Shown: positions 23,221 to 35,270 of the stretch, piece after piece
How the letters are laid out: the number at the start of each line of letters is the position of its first letter
Position numbering within the stretch: the stretch's first letter is position 1
Source of the DNA: Vandiemenella viatica
Lineage: Eukaryota > Arthropoda > Insecta > Orthoptera > Morabidae
Length of the DNA stretch: 64,000 nucleotides
NCBI GenBank assembly: GCA_031002005.1
Contig: CM061919.1
Location: 174,265,121 to 174,329,120 of the forward strand
Direction: 5' to 3'
The notes under the pieces: generated by a model
Told to the model about the DNA's origin: nothing
The model's input: only the letters and a program-made list of their open reading frames with translations
Databases searched by the model: none
Translations under genes and position numbers: made by a program

Positions 23221-23293
23221 TACCCCTGGTGGGACTCGAACCCACAATCCCCGGTTTAGGAGACCGATGCCTTATCCATTAGGCCACAGGGGC
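23221..23293 (-). tRNA. tRNA-Arg (anticodon CCT)
   Basis: A complete 73-nt cloverleaf can be drawn by hand. It has a 7-bp acceptor stem (GCCCCTG/CAGGGGT, one G-U pair) and a D arm GCCT-AATGGATA-AGGC. The anticodon stem is TCGGT/ACCGG with loop CTCCTAA, giving anticodon CCT. The variable loop is GGATT, the T arm is GTGGG-TTCGAGT-CCCAC, and the discriminator base is A. There is no intron. Intact A and B boxes and a T5 terminator indicate a functional gene reading AGG codons. It is the only convincing host gene in the window. Confidence 0.96.
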
Positions 23294-23964
23294 TAGCGAG
23301 ACGCATATGGACACACGCAGCTAATCAACTAAGCGCTGCGGACCATTCTTTGCTGTGTATGGTTAAATTGCTGGGTTCGATTTAAAGAAGCAGTTTACAG
23401 ATTTTTAACCATGGCTTTTTCTTTTTCATCTCATTCACCTACAACCAATAAATGGTTCATATTTTTCTAATAAATCATCTCATTCAAATATCTATTGCGT
23501 GAACGTTGTTAATTATTTTGTTGGCGTGGTTTGTATTTTCTTTACAAAGATCAGAAATTTATTTCCGTAAATTTCCAAAAAAAATGGACGACTTCACTTT
23601 GGATTGTCAATAAAAATCAGTGCGTGGTTAATGTAAGTTGAATGTTTTCTTTTCAGTGTTCATAACATCGTAAAGTTTGCTCGCTACATATTAACTGCAG
23701 AAATGAGTAATGACTTTTTGAATTTGATTGTTAAAACCCCTTTAAATGAATGCTATTTCTTGATTTACTTCGTTTTAGGAAAAGATATATGGTAATACTG
23801 AATTAAATAAACTTTAACTTAACGTACACATTTCTAAATTTAACATGATTCTTAACGATTGAGTTATTATTTCCACAGATTCAAATTTGATATATTTACT
23901 ATTAGGCCGAGTCTAAACGGGGATCACGCAGTTCGTAAAAACTAGCCCAGTGATTTGAGTTCTT
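23294..23964. other. No recognisable feature
   Basis: AT-rich sequence upstream of the tRNA gene on its strand. No TATA-like signal stands out. Confidence 0.4.
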
Positions 23965-24155
23965 AACGACAAAGGATGATTCTTTTTTGTTCGAAGTGAT
24001 TGATGATGAGAAACGGAAGTGAATTTAGCCCTGGCCTTTATTAAAGAGCCTCTCAGCATCAACCGGGAATGATTTTGGGAAATTATCGAAAACTGAAATC
24101 CGGATAATTGGACCTGTGATTGAACTCGCGACCTTCTGAATGACAGGCCAGAGCG
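23965..24155 (-). repeat. SINE copy, minus strand, strongly diverged
   Basis: Recognisable blocks are the minus-strand tRNA-like head (CCATCGCTCTGGCCTGTCATT), a damaged B box, 'AAATTATCGAAAACTGAAATC' and 'GAATTTAGCCCTGGCC'. It is among the oldest copies in the window. Confidence 0.7.
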
Positions 24156-24580
24156 ATGGAGAAATAACAGGAATATATTTGTTTGAAGCCGGAAAATAGA
24201 TCGTAAGAAAAAAAGCTATTTCGTTTTTAACTAACCTTGTGTTAATACACTCGTGTTAATATATTCGAGCTTTACTACTGATGAGGAATTACAAGCAGGA
24301 CAAATTGGTAGTTGATTACACACTTTGTGGACAGTGATGCAGATTATTGATTGAACACGACTTCGCACATAACAAAATGAAATATCGCCGTAAAGCTGGA
24401 CACTCTCCAACCACTTACTCCTTCCGTTATGTCGATTAGCAGAAAAACCTCATTGAAGTTGACAGAAAAACAAGATCCATACGCATAAATTTGTCGATAC
24501 CGAGGTCATACAGGTGACTAGCAACTAATCGCAATGTTATACAATCTAGTATGACTACAAATTCATTTATACATGAACGC
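24156..24580. other. No recognisable feature
   Basis: No shared repeat or coding signal seen. Confidence 0.4.
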
Positions 24581-24740
24581 ATAGAAAAAGCAAGATGAAA
24601 ATAGTCTGGTCATGTTGAGAGAATGCGGGAGCAAAAAAATAAAGAAAAATACGTGAATTGTAGGTACATGGTTAACAGCCGAGAGAAAAACCAAGGGATG
24701 GATAGCTGAGTGGAGTGAAGGACTGGACTAAGGCGGTTTG
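24581..24740 (+). pseudogene. Reverse-transcriptase C-terminal remnant
   Basis: One frame reads 'SGHVERMREQKNKEKYVNC' and continues 'VNSREKNQGMD' before stops. This fits the pattern GHV.RM......K......G.R..GRP..RW at the end of many arthropod non-LTR reverse transcriptases. Nothing upstream of it is recognisable. Confidence 0.45.
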
Positions 24741-27700
24741 GGGAGAGTTGGCGGGAAAAAAGAGGAAAATGGAATGTATTGGTGCAAAGCAGATCCGTAC
24801 TGTGACTGAAAACTGTGTAGTATGAGGATGATGAGGGAATGTTTTAGCAGCGATTGAAAAGTTAACATCCCACACGATGATACATAGTATATAATTATAG
24901 CCGAGAATGACGTCGCTATTACTATCATGTATAGTCGCCAAGAGATGCCATTTATTATATGGTCAGTAATGAACATTTTTTTAAAAATAATTAATTTATG
25001 TCATAACGTCTACAATAATGTCGAAAATCATCGTGTATTCTGTCAACTCTGATAAGATTTTAAATCCCGTTACCACCAAAGTGATGGTTATATTGATCGT
25101 GGAATTTACGCTAAGATCTCCAGTAATGCAGGTAAATATTGGGAGGTTTGAATTTTCTGTCGCAGGAACAAATATTTTAGAAGCTAAATAATGTAACAAA
25201 AAAGTGGGTTAATAGACAAATACCAACACTCACTTTTTTCCCATAGGACAGATCGTTTTTATTTGTTTCATATTTTGACAAGTTATTAACTTCAAAGAAA
25301 AGAAAAAGAAAATCACAGAACTAGTAAAGTGTTTTCTTGGATCGAGCTACTGAAGCAGCAATATTGTGTTGGCTGAGTTGTGTATATATATATACCTCTC
25401 GCAGACATACAGTCTGAAACATATAGCAGCCTTTTAATAATGAAAATTTTGAATATTCCGCATTAGTTGAAGCATAAGAGTGTAGGAATGCTTTCATTGG
25501 AAATTAAGAGTTTAGAAATTGGAATACGTTATCGAGGGAAGTACAGACAATATACCTGAAATATAGAACTTATTTAAAGTACAGTCGCAAGTAAAAGTGT
25601 AGGAAATGGTCACTGGGGCACAAGTTCTATCGAAGTCAAAAATGATAACACTAAAACTCTTCGATTTTATAGCACAAAAATGTCATATACAGTAGCTAGA
25701 ACATTTGAAATGTAGTTGAATCGTGTCTTCTTTAAAATAACCACACTGCGTTCAGAGCAAATTTCTTCAACAAAATTGGCAATACATTAGATCCGAAATG
25801 TGTTAACAACTACGTTATCTAAAGTTGCAGAAGAAAAGAACGCTGCCATTTTTAGATCGAGTATCTTAATCTGTAGTAGGCATTTAGGACATCGTACCAT
25901 TAACTGCGTGCACAAAACAAAGTTTTTTCTTTGTATCGTCACAATTATTTCTGCTTGCCGTTTTTACCATTTGTTTCAAGCGGAAATATTAACTTTCAAG
26001 TGATCAATATTCAAGTGATCGAAACTGCCTACAGAATCTATACAGCGTTTATTTATAAAATCATTCAGATGGAATAAAAATTCCGGGAATATTAAAAGTA
26101 AATGTATTATGCTTCATGTGCGTTTGTGTGATCTTAAAAGTGTTGGAAATCTAGTCTGCCCTCTGGAAAGACATCAATACGATTAACAAGTTTATGAATA
26201 CAGTGAGAGTCTTTATAAGTTTACAAGCGTTTGAGATTTATTTCGTCAACTTTTTGAAGGACGAAGTCGGACTATCAAGCATTGCATCATAGGCGACGAG
26301 AGTCTCAATTACACAAATTAACGTTAACTGTATGGGGTCAAATATTGATAGATTAGTAGCGCAGCAGATTCATTTAAAAAAATTGCAAAGTAAAAGTAGC
26401 TGGCAAAAACAGGAGCAATAACAAACAATAGTAATTATGAAATCAATTCTTGCAGAATGATGATGTTTCTTTTAATAGCGGGTACTTGAATAATTGGTTG
26501 TCAGAGGACTAACAGATTGATATTCAACTCAATATTACACCTGTATTTACAAATGTTAGCCATATATATATCCCAGGTTAAAAAAAATATTTGTAAGCCC
26601 TATCGACTCTAAAAAGATTATGTAGAATTATTAATATTAAATTATACTTAAACTGCCTGCGAGTGAAACAAAAATTACAAAATTTAAGGTTGTGGTTTCG
26701 ATCTATGTAACTCGCCGAGATAAAAAGTATCCTATACGTTAACCCAGTGTTTCTCAATCTATGGTTCGCGAATATGGTACAGGTGATTCACATGTAAAAT
26801 ATCAAAAACTTAGACAACATACTCGTACTGTGTAAAGCTCTAAGCATAACTATTTAAAAGCCTTGAATATTTCAACGACCGGACAAAAATCTGGCATTTC
26901 CAGGGCGGCATTGTTCCTACAACTTATTCGCTAAATACGTTTCCATTCGGTATCAGAGAGAGTGACGTTCGTTTAAGGATTATGTTGACTGTTTTCTGGG
27001 AGGTTGTAGGTGAGAAGGAACGCAAATGTGGTAGGTTTGGTAGCATAAATCTGGTGAAGTAAACAGCAATAAAAGTTTTCAGTTATCGTTTCTTTCATTT
27101 TATTTTGTGTATGTAGGTCGGTGGTATAAAGTAGCATCCAGCCACATTTATATTATTGTTCATTTGGTTATTACATATTAAGAATTCGGTAATTATCAAT
27201 TAACTTTAAATAGTTCAGTTCCAGTTTGATAACTGTGTTTCTGTAGCAATTCAAAACAAGTTTTATATTTATGATGTTATAATTCTACAATACAATGTCG
27301 CAAATGTTAATAACATACACATAGGTAAAAAAATTAGGCCCATATAACTTAGTCGTCCGAAGCATTATTTTTACCAATTTATTGGTCCTCGGGTATGAAA
27401 AATGTTGAACACTGTGTTAAACCACGGCTATTATTACAATGTGTAATTTCATTGAGGTACGTTGATTGGTTTTTGAGTGGTGCGTTGACTTAGATATAAA
27501 CAGAGTCACTCGGTTCCACAACAGGTTTTTGTTTTTCTCCCATGTTGAGTATGGTCTGATATAAGTTATTTCACAAAAATGCATTTGAACACAGCATTAA
27601 TCGTACAGAAGCTCAAGAACAAGACCTTAAATTAACCGCATCACGTAACAACTAGTTAATGTACTTCAACGAAACTATTTACAGTGATAGCATATGTTTA

Positions 27701-28691
27701 TAGGTTAACGTATAAGATACTTTTTATTCTGATTAGTTACATACAATTTGCGTTGATACAGAGATCAAAACATTAAAGTTTAAAAATTTTATCTGTATAT
27801 GTACCTTGTAAAAACTGATGAACTGGTCTCAAAGAAAATATGTGTAGTGATAACTCATATCATCGATTAACGTAAATACTAGTAGACTCTTCATTCGATA
27901 TATTTCATAGTTCTCCAAGAAATTGCTGTTTGATTTTTTAATGAAATGTTGCAGGTGACAGGTTATAACAACACTCGCCTTTGCCAACAGCTTCACCCGT
28001 GTTGATATCGTATGCGAACGATTTTTTAAAACCCCAAGCAGCAATTAAGCATGGACAGCATGTATATCTTAAAATAAGTGTGGTTCGATATTAACGGAGG
28101 AAAAACCAGAATTTAGAAATGTAAAAGAAATAAAATTCCTTACTTCATTGATAAGGACTTTACTGGATCGTGGGAAAATATCTTTTACCACACGTTCTTG
28201 GTGCGAAAGTAATTTGTATTATACAAAACATTGAGAAACCACCGATGAAAAATAAACTATTGCATAGGTGAAGTTTTGTAAAAGTAAGCATTAACCCTAC
28301 AGCCGGTAGCAGCAAAAAAAGATCTCGTGAAGAAATAAAAATGTGTTTTATTTACATCGTGATGCAGCGAGTGTATTAATGTATTGATTTTCGAGCAAGA
28401 ATATTAGCGGAAGATGTGGTTATGTTAATATGCAGGCTCGAGAGTATAGACCCTAAAATCCACCGTTGTTGTATAAAACTGGCAATACCAAATATAATAA
28501 CTTACTTCATAATTTTTACAGAATTGTATTAGAATTGAACTAATGAAGCCAATGTTTTACATCTCTATTAATACTTTCCGAACAATAATGCAACTGATTC
28601 TGATTATTATTTTTTAAATACAGGGCTAGTCAAAATGATTGCAGCGATTTTATGATTTTTCTTTTACTCTTTCCTCCTCCCCTCTTCCCTT
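24741..28691. other. About 4 kb without recognisable gene or repeat
   Basis: AT-rich, low in CpG, with short ORFs only. This is the longest stretch here that matches nothing else in the window, so it may be genuine unique host sequence. 'TACAGGGCTAGTCAAAATG' at 28621 looks like a transposon terminus, but no partner was found. Confidence 0.45.
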
Positions 28692-28892
28692 TCTGGTTTT
28701 AGAAGCGGGAAAGGACTGGAGGAAGGAACGGAAAGGAATTCGGCCATGGCCTTTAGAAGGAACTATCTCGGCTTTCATCTGGAGTGATCATGAGAAACGA
28801 TGGAAAACCAAAATCTGGATAACCAGCCGGAGATACGAATTCAGTCCTCCCGAATGCGAGGCCAGAGCGTTACCGCTTGCCCACCAAGCTAG
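28692..28892 (-). repeat. SINE copy, minus strand
   Basis: On the minus strand the head (GACCTAGCTTGGTGGGC) lacks a perfect B box (GAATTCGTATCTCCGG). The middle and the 'GGCCATGGCCGAATTCC' block are well kept. The tail is cut short before the GAGGCG block. Confidence 0.85.
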
Positions 28893-30576
28893 GTCATACT
28901 ATTCTTTCTTCAACTTGCTCTACAGAAAACTGGTCAACTTGCGGTATCTATAAACATAGTAAGATTGTAATCGGAAGTAGGGCTGTTCATTGAAGATATT
29001 TGAAAGAAAAAAATTTGGGCACTGTTGATGACGTAAAAAAAAGGATTAAACTGTTTTAAAATTTGTATTTGTTTGTCTGGATCAACGGAGTTCATGCAAA
29101 ACAAGAGGCAGAATTTAGAAGGATGTTTAGAACAATGTAGCACCCATAATTTCTGGAGCAGATTGGGATATGTTTTACTTTGAAGTGAATTCGAAATTTC
29201 AGCGTATTAGCCACGGGATATTATTCAAATGAAATAAATTACAGATTTTCTTTTTCTCGCCGACAAAGTGTTAACTGTGACTATTGTCTTAACAGAAAGG
29301 TACATTAACACTCTAAGTAAACAAAGTTACCCGTTACAACAATTGATAATAAAGCAACCAGTAAACAGTCTGGAATAAACGAGAAAGTAGAACAAAAATT
29401 CTCTGTTTGACTTAATATTCTTGTCTATTAAGTTTATCTTTTGTAAACCGTGTATTATTATACTCTGTAATCTGCAGTGAATGAATAGATATTAACTTTC
29501 CTGATTGCGTGAGATAAAAATCGAATGTTTGTACTGATCAGTACGATGTTGCCCTTACAGATCTACTTTATATTTCTGCTATTATTTCGCTTCATTGTGT
29601 CTAGTATACTGTATATGCGCCTAGTTACCATCTATCCAGAACTGTTGAAAACGTCTTCAGTAATATACTGCAAATAAAATTTCCAGGACAAATTTTAATA
29701 CAGGAAAAGTAGTATTGTTTCGCTCTTTGGCAAACTTTTTGTTCTTATCATGCCGGTAATCAGTCATATGTGTTCCATGTTCCGCACAGCAGTACAGCAC
29801 TGTAAATGAGGAAGCACAATATTCGTGCTTATTGTCTCGCATGTGCTCTAATTTGTGCCTGTCACAACCACGGAAGCAGGTACACTTATATTTCAGTTAC
29901 TTTGGCATCCTGTTACTGTATGGTTAGCATTGTTGGAGGCCTCCTACTCGTTAAAAAGGCGTCAGCAACTGTAGTGCAACCTTGAATATGGCTTGCAATG
30001 TGGTTAGATTTTATAAAGACCATTAGGAACAGCGACGTAAGAGTTTTTTTTTGATAGTCTTTGTGGCGTCTCATGATCATTTAATTTCTGGACGAATGGT
30101 ACGTGGTTAACAAGTTGTTAGCCACTTCTTCCTCGGCAGCCTTGGCCATTGCTTGCGGTGTAACGTAGTTGGTTATAATCCGGAGATACCATTGTTTACG
30201 GCGAGACCACTGTTATGACAGGAGGCTTGGAGGCTGTCTCATCAAGGAAAGTTGTCAGCCAGCGAGGTGGTTGCAACTTTTAGGCTCAGTACTCGCTGCT
30301 ACTGAGTCGATTAGCAGCCATTAAAAAGTAGCGGAGACTTGTTTTGAACATGTTCTATTCTAATCGCCAGTAGCGCGCGAGCGTTGCGGGTGGTCACGTG
30401 ATCTCGTCATCGCTAAACAGCGCTGCTGTCGCCTCGTCTTACAGCTCAATCGCGTCACTCTCTTGCTGCCAGAAGTGGTGTTCATCGTTTTTTGGTTTTG
30501 TTTATGTTTTGTTTCTTGCCGTCATTATGGCAAACAAGAAAGGAAATGTATCCTAATGGTCAGGGAAGGAAGCAGT

Positions 30577-30579
<3 letters not shown>
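28893..30579. other. No recognisable gene
   Basis: AT-rich, becoming richer in CpG from about 30120 to 30470. No ORF or repeat with family resemblance. Confidence 0.4.

Positions 30580-30618
<39 letters not shown>
30580..30618. repeat. T homopolymer, 39 bases
   Basis: An uninterrupted T run. On the minus strand it could be the poly(A) of an insertion, but the sequence beyond it was not recognised and no target duplication was seen. Confidence 0.9.
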
Positions 30619-30619
<1 letters not shown>

Positions 30620-30712
30620 GAAATATGAAAGACTGTGAGACTCAAATGACGATAACTATATTATGAAGACTGCATGGCAGTTAGAAGATTATTGGTAGAA
30701 CTAAATGAAATT

Positions 30713-30937
30713 AACCGAGCGTGGTGGTGTAACGGCTAGCGTTCTGGCCTCGCTTTCGGGAGGACGGCGGTTCGAATCCCCGTCCGGGCATCCAGATTTG
30801 GGTTTCCATGGTTTCCCAAATTACTCCAGGCAAATGCCGGGATGCTTCCTTCAAAAGGCCATGGCGGAATTCCTTCCAATTCCTTGCCCCCATCCTTTCC
30901 CGTCTCTAAAGACCTCGCTGTTAAAGAGACATTAAGC
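30713..30937 (+). repeat. SINE copy, plus strand, full length
   Basis: 'ACCGAGCGTGGTGGTGTAACG' type A box, perfect B box 'GGTTCGAATCCCCGTCCGG', then 'CATCCAGATTTGGG' and the full middle. It ends in the variant tail 'AAAGACCTCGCTGTTAAAG' rather than the usual GACGTCGACGAGG. It is one of the least damaged copies. Confidence 0.93.
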
Positions 30938-31424
30938 AGATAAAAAAATTGAATGAAATTGGATTGAACATTCCATCTGAGGAATATCTGAAAGAAAAGA
31001 AAATAAGAAAATTTAGGATGAATATAGAAATTAATAAAAAATCTAAACAAATTTTCCAGACTTCAAGCTATCACCACTTTCCAATCTACGCAACGTGATT
31101 TATGGTTTGGTTTTACATGGAATCGCACTTCTCATCAGTGTATCTCATTCATAAGTTGAGGAGTAACCAATTCATGTAATTCATCAAAATTTCTTTGAGG
31201 CAGCTTTAGAATATTTCTAAAGGCAAGTGGACCGTCTGAAACGAGCAGAAGCACCCACTTTTTCTCCTCGGCTAATCCAGTCGCCATTTCCTTTTCCTTT
31301 TCTGATTTAGAGGTCTTTAAATTTCACTTAACAAATGTTATCCCAACACAGCGCAAGTCGAACGAATCAATCGTTTCAAAACTATGCGAAGTGATTTGTT
31401 CGACATTATAAACAATGAATAATG
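30938..31424. other. No recognisable feature
   Basis: AT-rich spacer between the SINE and the long inverted repeat. Confidence 0.4.
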
Positions 31425-33181
31425 TTTATACGAAACATGACTAGTTATACTCTGTTCACTCTAAACTGGCGGTTCAAGGTCCTGTCCCCTGGCGCCACTG
31501 CTCACCTCACCACCCCCTCCTGGTGCCCTCCCCGCCAATCAGATCCTATGGGTGAAAACATGCCGAGCAGGTCGCCGTGCAGGTGGCGGTGGCGGTCGCG
31601 CTGTAGGTCGATGTCGCGGTAGATGGGTAAAAACATGCCGCGCAGCTCGCGCTGGAGGGTAAGCTAGATGTCGAGGTACTGCTGCTAGTGTTCACCAGTG
31701 TTTTTTTAAAATCCTTGTAGGTGCCACACGTTGTAAATCGTTAATATTTTGTGTTTAATGCGAGTATCATTTACTTCATTTGATCTCCAATTATTTGTGG
31801 AAGCGATAACGATAGGGATGATGATGGTCTGTCAGTAGCCACAAAGTGGTGGCTACTTTCTACGGCTGGTATCGGAAAGTTCAGTTAACAGCAAATAAAT
31901 GAACATAGACAAACGCTTGGTGAATTTCACCATTTAAATCAGAATCTGAAAAATCATCCAGACTAATTCCATGCCCACCTACGAAACACACTACAAACTT
32001 AACGGTAAAATCATGGACAAACTGAAGTCAAATGTTTATAACAGTTACCACAACAATCCAATACATGCTGAGTGAAAACTCGTCGTGACTATAAATTAAT
32101 GGTAATTATTGTAAATAAAGTAATGTATAACGTATAACAAAACATTTTCGAGTCAAATCTAAAATTTATCAATCCAAAATCAGAATTTCTATTTAAAAAT
32201 CAGAATTTTCCATTTCAGATTCAGTCAACAGTTTATTTTAAACAATAATTAAAACGAATTTTTTTTTTTTACTTTCTTTAAATTTATAATGATTGTTGGA
32301 CTGAATTGTCTGATGTTCCATATTCGTCGGTATATGATGTGTAATAATTTCTGTATAGTCAATCAAGTCATCAACAACAGATAATTATTTCAATTAGGGC
32401 AAATGTAGATGGGAGCAGGAAAGGAGGAAAGCTGGGTGCGTACGAAAATTGCCACCGGAGCGTGCGCTCCATTGCAATTTAATTAAATATTATTATTATT
32501 ATAAAATTTGTTGGAATTTATCTGCTGCTGACTTGCTTGAAACATTCACTTTTCCGTAGTTGTACAATTTATAAAAATCTGTACTTACTATTTCATCAGT
32601 AATTTATTTAAAACAGAATGTAGCATTTATTGTCAGTGTCAGTATTTTGTTAATTTAGTAGTGCAGTTGTGTAAAACTAAATGAGATCTATTAAATAAAT
32701 CAATATTTAGAACAAGACAAAATTAAACAACAACACTCAGTATAATACGAAAGCCGAACTGCGTAATCAATTGTAGAAGCTGGATCGCGTGGCCTTGACA
32801 TAGCTCAGCCAATCAGAGCCAAGCAGACCTCTAGCGGCGCGCTAGGCCGCGAGGTGAAAACAAAATACTTTGTTCTGGCATCGACCTCCAGCTGAGTGGC
32901 GAGCAGCGACGGCGAGCGCGAGCGCCTCGGCGTGTGCTGACTCGTTACTAACAATGGTTTTGTTTCACGTGGATGAAACATCTACCGCGACCGCTAGCGC
33001 GACCTGCACGGCGACCTGCTAGGCATGTTTTCACCCTATGTCCAAGCAGGTGGTTGGCAAATTTGTGAGAGGGCACTTTACCCTTCGCATGTAGGGTTAA
33101 GGGCAGCGGAGTGGGGATAGAACAGACTGACCTTGAGCCGCCTCTGTTAACTGAATGGGCTATAGTACCTACTCGTACAAA
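31425..33181. mobile_element. About 1.75-kb segment bounded by about 200-bp GC-rich inverted repeats
   Basis: 31425-31625 and 32979-33181 are inverted, diverged copies of each other. Both contain GGTGAAAACATGCC, 'AGCAGGTCGCCGTGCAGGT' and 'GCGGTAGATG'. The arms are rich in CpG, while the interior (about 31640-32750) is AT-rich and non-coding. The interior holds a retrotransposon tail at 32396. This looks like a long-terminal-inverted-repeat DNA element or an inverted duplication. I could not find a target-site duplication. Confidence 0.65.
32396..32500 (+). repeat. Non-LTR retrotransposon 3' tail
   Basis: 'GGGCAAATGTAGATGGGAGC', 'AATTGCCACCGGAGCGTGC' and 'GCTCCATTGCAATTTAATT' end in (ATT)n. 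This is the same 3' end as the copies at 13965, 21617 and 58025, truncated to about 100 bases. Confidence 0.8.
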
Positions 33182-34077
33182 CCAGCAGCTCAGTGTCACC
33201 AGCTAGAAGCTGTTATATAAAAGTGACGATTACTTGCCGCATGTAGTAGCAGCCACAAAAATCGTCCCGTGTGACCGAACTTTTACCATGACTGGCGGCG
33301 TTTCACTGTCGGTCATACGTGAGGGTTACCATGTATGTGAGCTGTATGTATGTAAGCATGTACGTTGGCTTCTTGTGACGAAGTATTCCTGCTGGCTGCT
33401 ACGACACCTAGTCTATGGAAGTGAACACAACGTCAGCCAGTGAAGGCTCAATTATCTGGGCGAGTTTACTATAAAGTAGCGAGCGAATGAGCTTGTCGAA
33501 GCTAGCGCAGCGGGTGTCTATCACACACCTTGCAAACTCGCCTACCGAACGTGCCGACGGCAAGTTGATAGAAAATCACTCACTCTTGCTCAGTGTGTAG
33601 TACTGTTTCTTTCTGTTGTCTATCTGACAATGACGTGGAACGCTAATGACAATGTTAATTAATTTTTTAAAACATTGTAAGTACTGCCATGCTTTATAGA
33701 ATATAAAACACAAAGACTGTTGCAATGCCATATTAAGAGATCAACTGTTCAAACAGGTTTATAACAAGCTTACTACAGAGCTATAAATCAAGGGAATGGA
33801 CGATAAACAACTAAAATAAAAAAAATAAGGATGTTTATTGACAGGTAGACACGTACTTGGAGAAAGTCATAAAAGAGAGACTGAAGAAGAAAGAAATTTG
33901 ATAAAACAGATGTCTTTTTTTCTATCTTTTTTTCAATCACGGGCAGTAAAGCATCAAAGTCGCCCCCGTCTAAATACTCTGGTGGACCTCAGTATCTTTT
34001 ATCCTTTAAATCTTTCAGTAAAATATTGGCTGCACCATATTTTTTCGCTTCTTCCGACCCAGTCTTTCAAACTTCCC
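33182..34077. other. No gene; small inverted repeat at 33457-33546
   Basis: 'TGGGCGAGTTTACTA' (33457) and 'TTGCAAACTCGCCTA' (33532) form inverted ends of a segment of about 90 bases. They may be a very small MITE. The rest is unassigned. Confidence 0.4.
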
Positions 34078-34293
34078 GCGCATTGTGGGTGAGCGGTTAA
34101 CGCTCTGGTCTCGCTTTCGGGAGGGCGCGGGTTCGAATCCCAGTCCGGCCACCGAGATTTGGTTTTTCCATGGTTTCCCAAAATTCATACAGGGGAATGC
34201 CTGGAGGCTTCCTTTAAAAAGCCATATCTGAATTCCTTCCCACCAGTCCTTCTTTCCAGCCTCTAGTAGTGACCACAAAGCGTAAAGCGATAA
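34078..34293 (+). repeat. SINE copy, plus strand, near full length
   Basis: 'GTGGGTGAGCGGTTAACG' A box and 'GGGTTCGAATCCCAGTCCGG' B box are both intact. The middle is slightly diverged and the tail reads 'GACCACAAAGCGTAAAGCG'. The ORFs on both strands here are SINE artefacts. Confidence 0.92.
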
Positions 34294-35189
34294 GAAAAAA
34301 AAGCCACACTTTGCTATATTTCCTCATTTTTTGTTTCCAAATCCTTTGGAAGTAAATATACCACAACTGTAATTCCCGAACGAACTACTTCTGCCGATTA
34401 ATTATCTATAGAAAAACATGCAACGATTTTAACAGCTGCGCATATTGCACAATGCGAGTTTACTAGTGGGATGGTAGAAACGCCAGCGAATAAAGTAGCC
34501 TTCCCTTCAACTCCACTAGCACTAAGCGTGCGTGTTGCTAGATTACTAGCGAGCCTAATTACATAGAGCGAATTTAATAGCAGCGAGTAAATTCACAGGC
34601 GAGCAGCTACTTAACTCGCGCAGCGTAATTTAGCCTTGGTATGCAGGCAAGCTTCCCATATTAAGCAGTTGGTTAGACAACTGTAAGGGAGTCGCCCACT
34701 GTATGGGCAGCGGTTACGGAATCCCCTGACAAACAGCCGACTTACCGAGGTGCAGGTAGATAACAAGCGGCCAGCTTTGGTTTTATTTCTGGTGTTACAC
34801 AGTCGTTTTAATCTAAGACGTTCATCTGTGAATAAAATCCTCAAGTGACTTGACAATGTGGCCAATCTATGACCGCCAAAAAGTCGTGTTTTGTCAATGG
34901 AATCACTCGGTTAGTTAATATCCGAAAGTATTTCATTCATATACAATGCCAAGAACACTTCCACTCTTACACGTTCATCTGTATTTTGTCCAGATACCAA
35001 CCTTTTAGGTTAAGAAGAATTGTAAAATATGATTATTGGAATATTTGTATTATTTTTATTATGTAAATGTTCCACAGTATATCAATTTGTTTAATCTTTG
35101 GAGTAATGTTTAATGTCATTCGGCCTTATAGTCATTCAGCCAGCAGCAACTTGATTTTCTGTAGTAGATACACTAAATTCCGAGAAGTA
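34294..35189. other. No gene; cluster of GCGAGTTTACTA-like words at 34455-34620
   Basis: Between 34455 and 34620 several variants of GCGAGTTWAMTAG occur in both orientations, reminiscent of 33457-33546. The remainder is unassigned. Confidence 0.35.
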
Positions 35190-35270
35190 CAAGAGACAGG
35201 ACTCAAACCGGCGAACACTGCAATGCGAAGCAAGTAAGCTACCCCTAACCTACCGGGTTTGGCCACTTTA
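35190..35270 (-). repeat. tRNA-like SINE fragment, third type
   Basis: On the minus strand 'GGTAGGTTAGGGGTAGC' and, about 35 bases later, a good B box 'CCGGTTTGAGTCCTGTC' give a tRNA-like Pol III promoter. The sequence after it is not the main SINE family. Confidence 0.4.

Noticed and set aside
28621..28645. Transposon-terminus-like TACAGGGCTAGTCAAAATG
   Set aside because: No inverse partner or target duplication was found within several kilobases.
30736..31050. 104-codon minus-strand ORF
   Set aside because: Mostly the reverse complement of a SINE; the remainder is AT-rich chance sequence.
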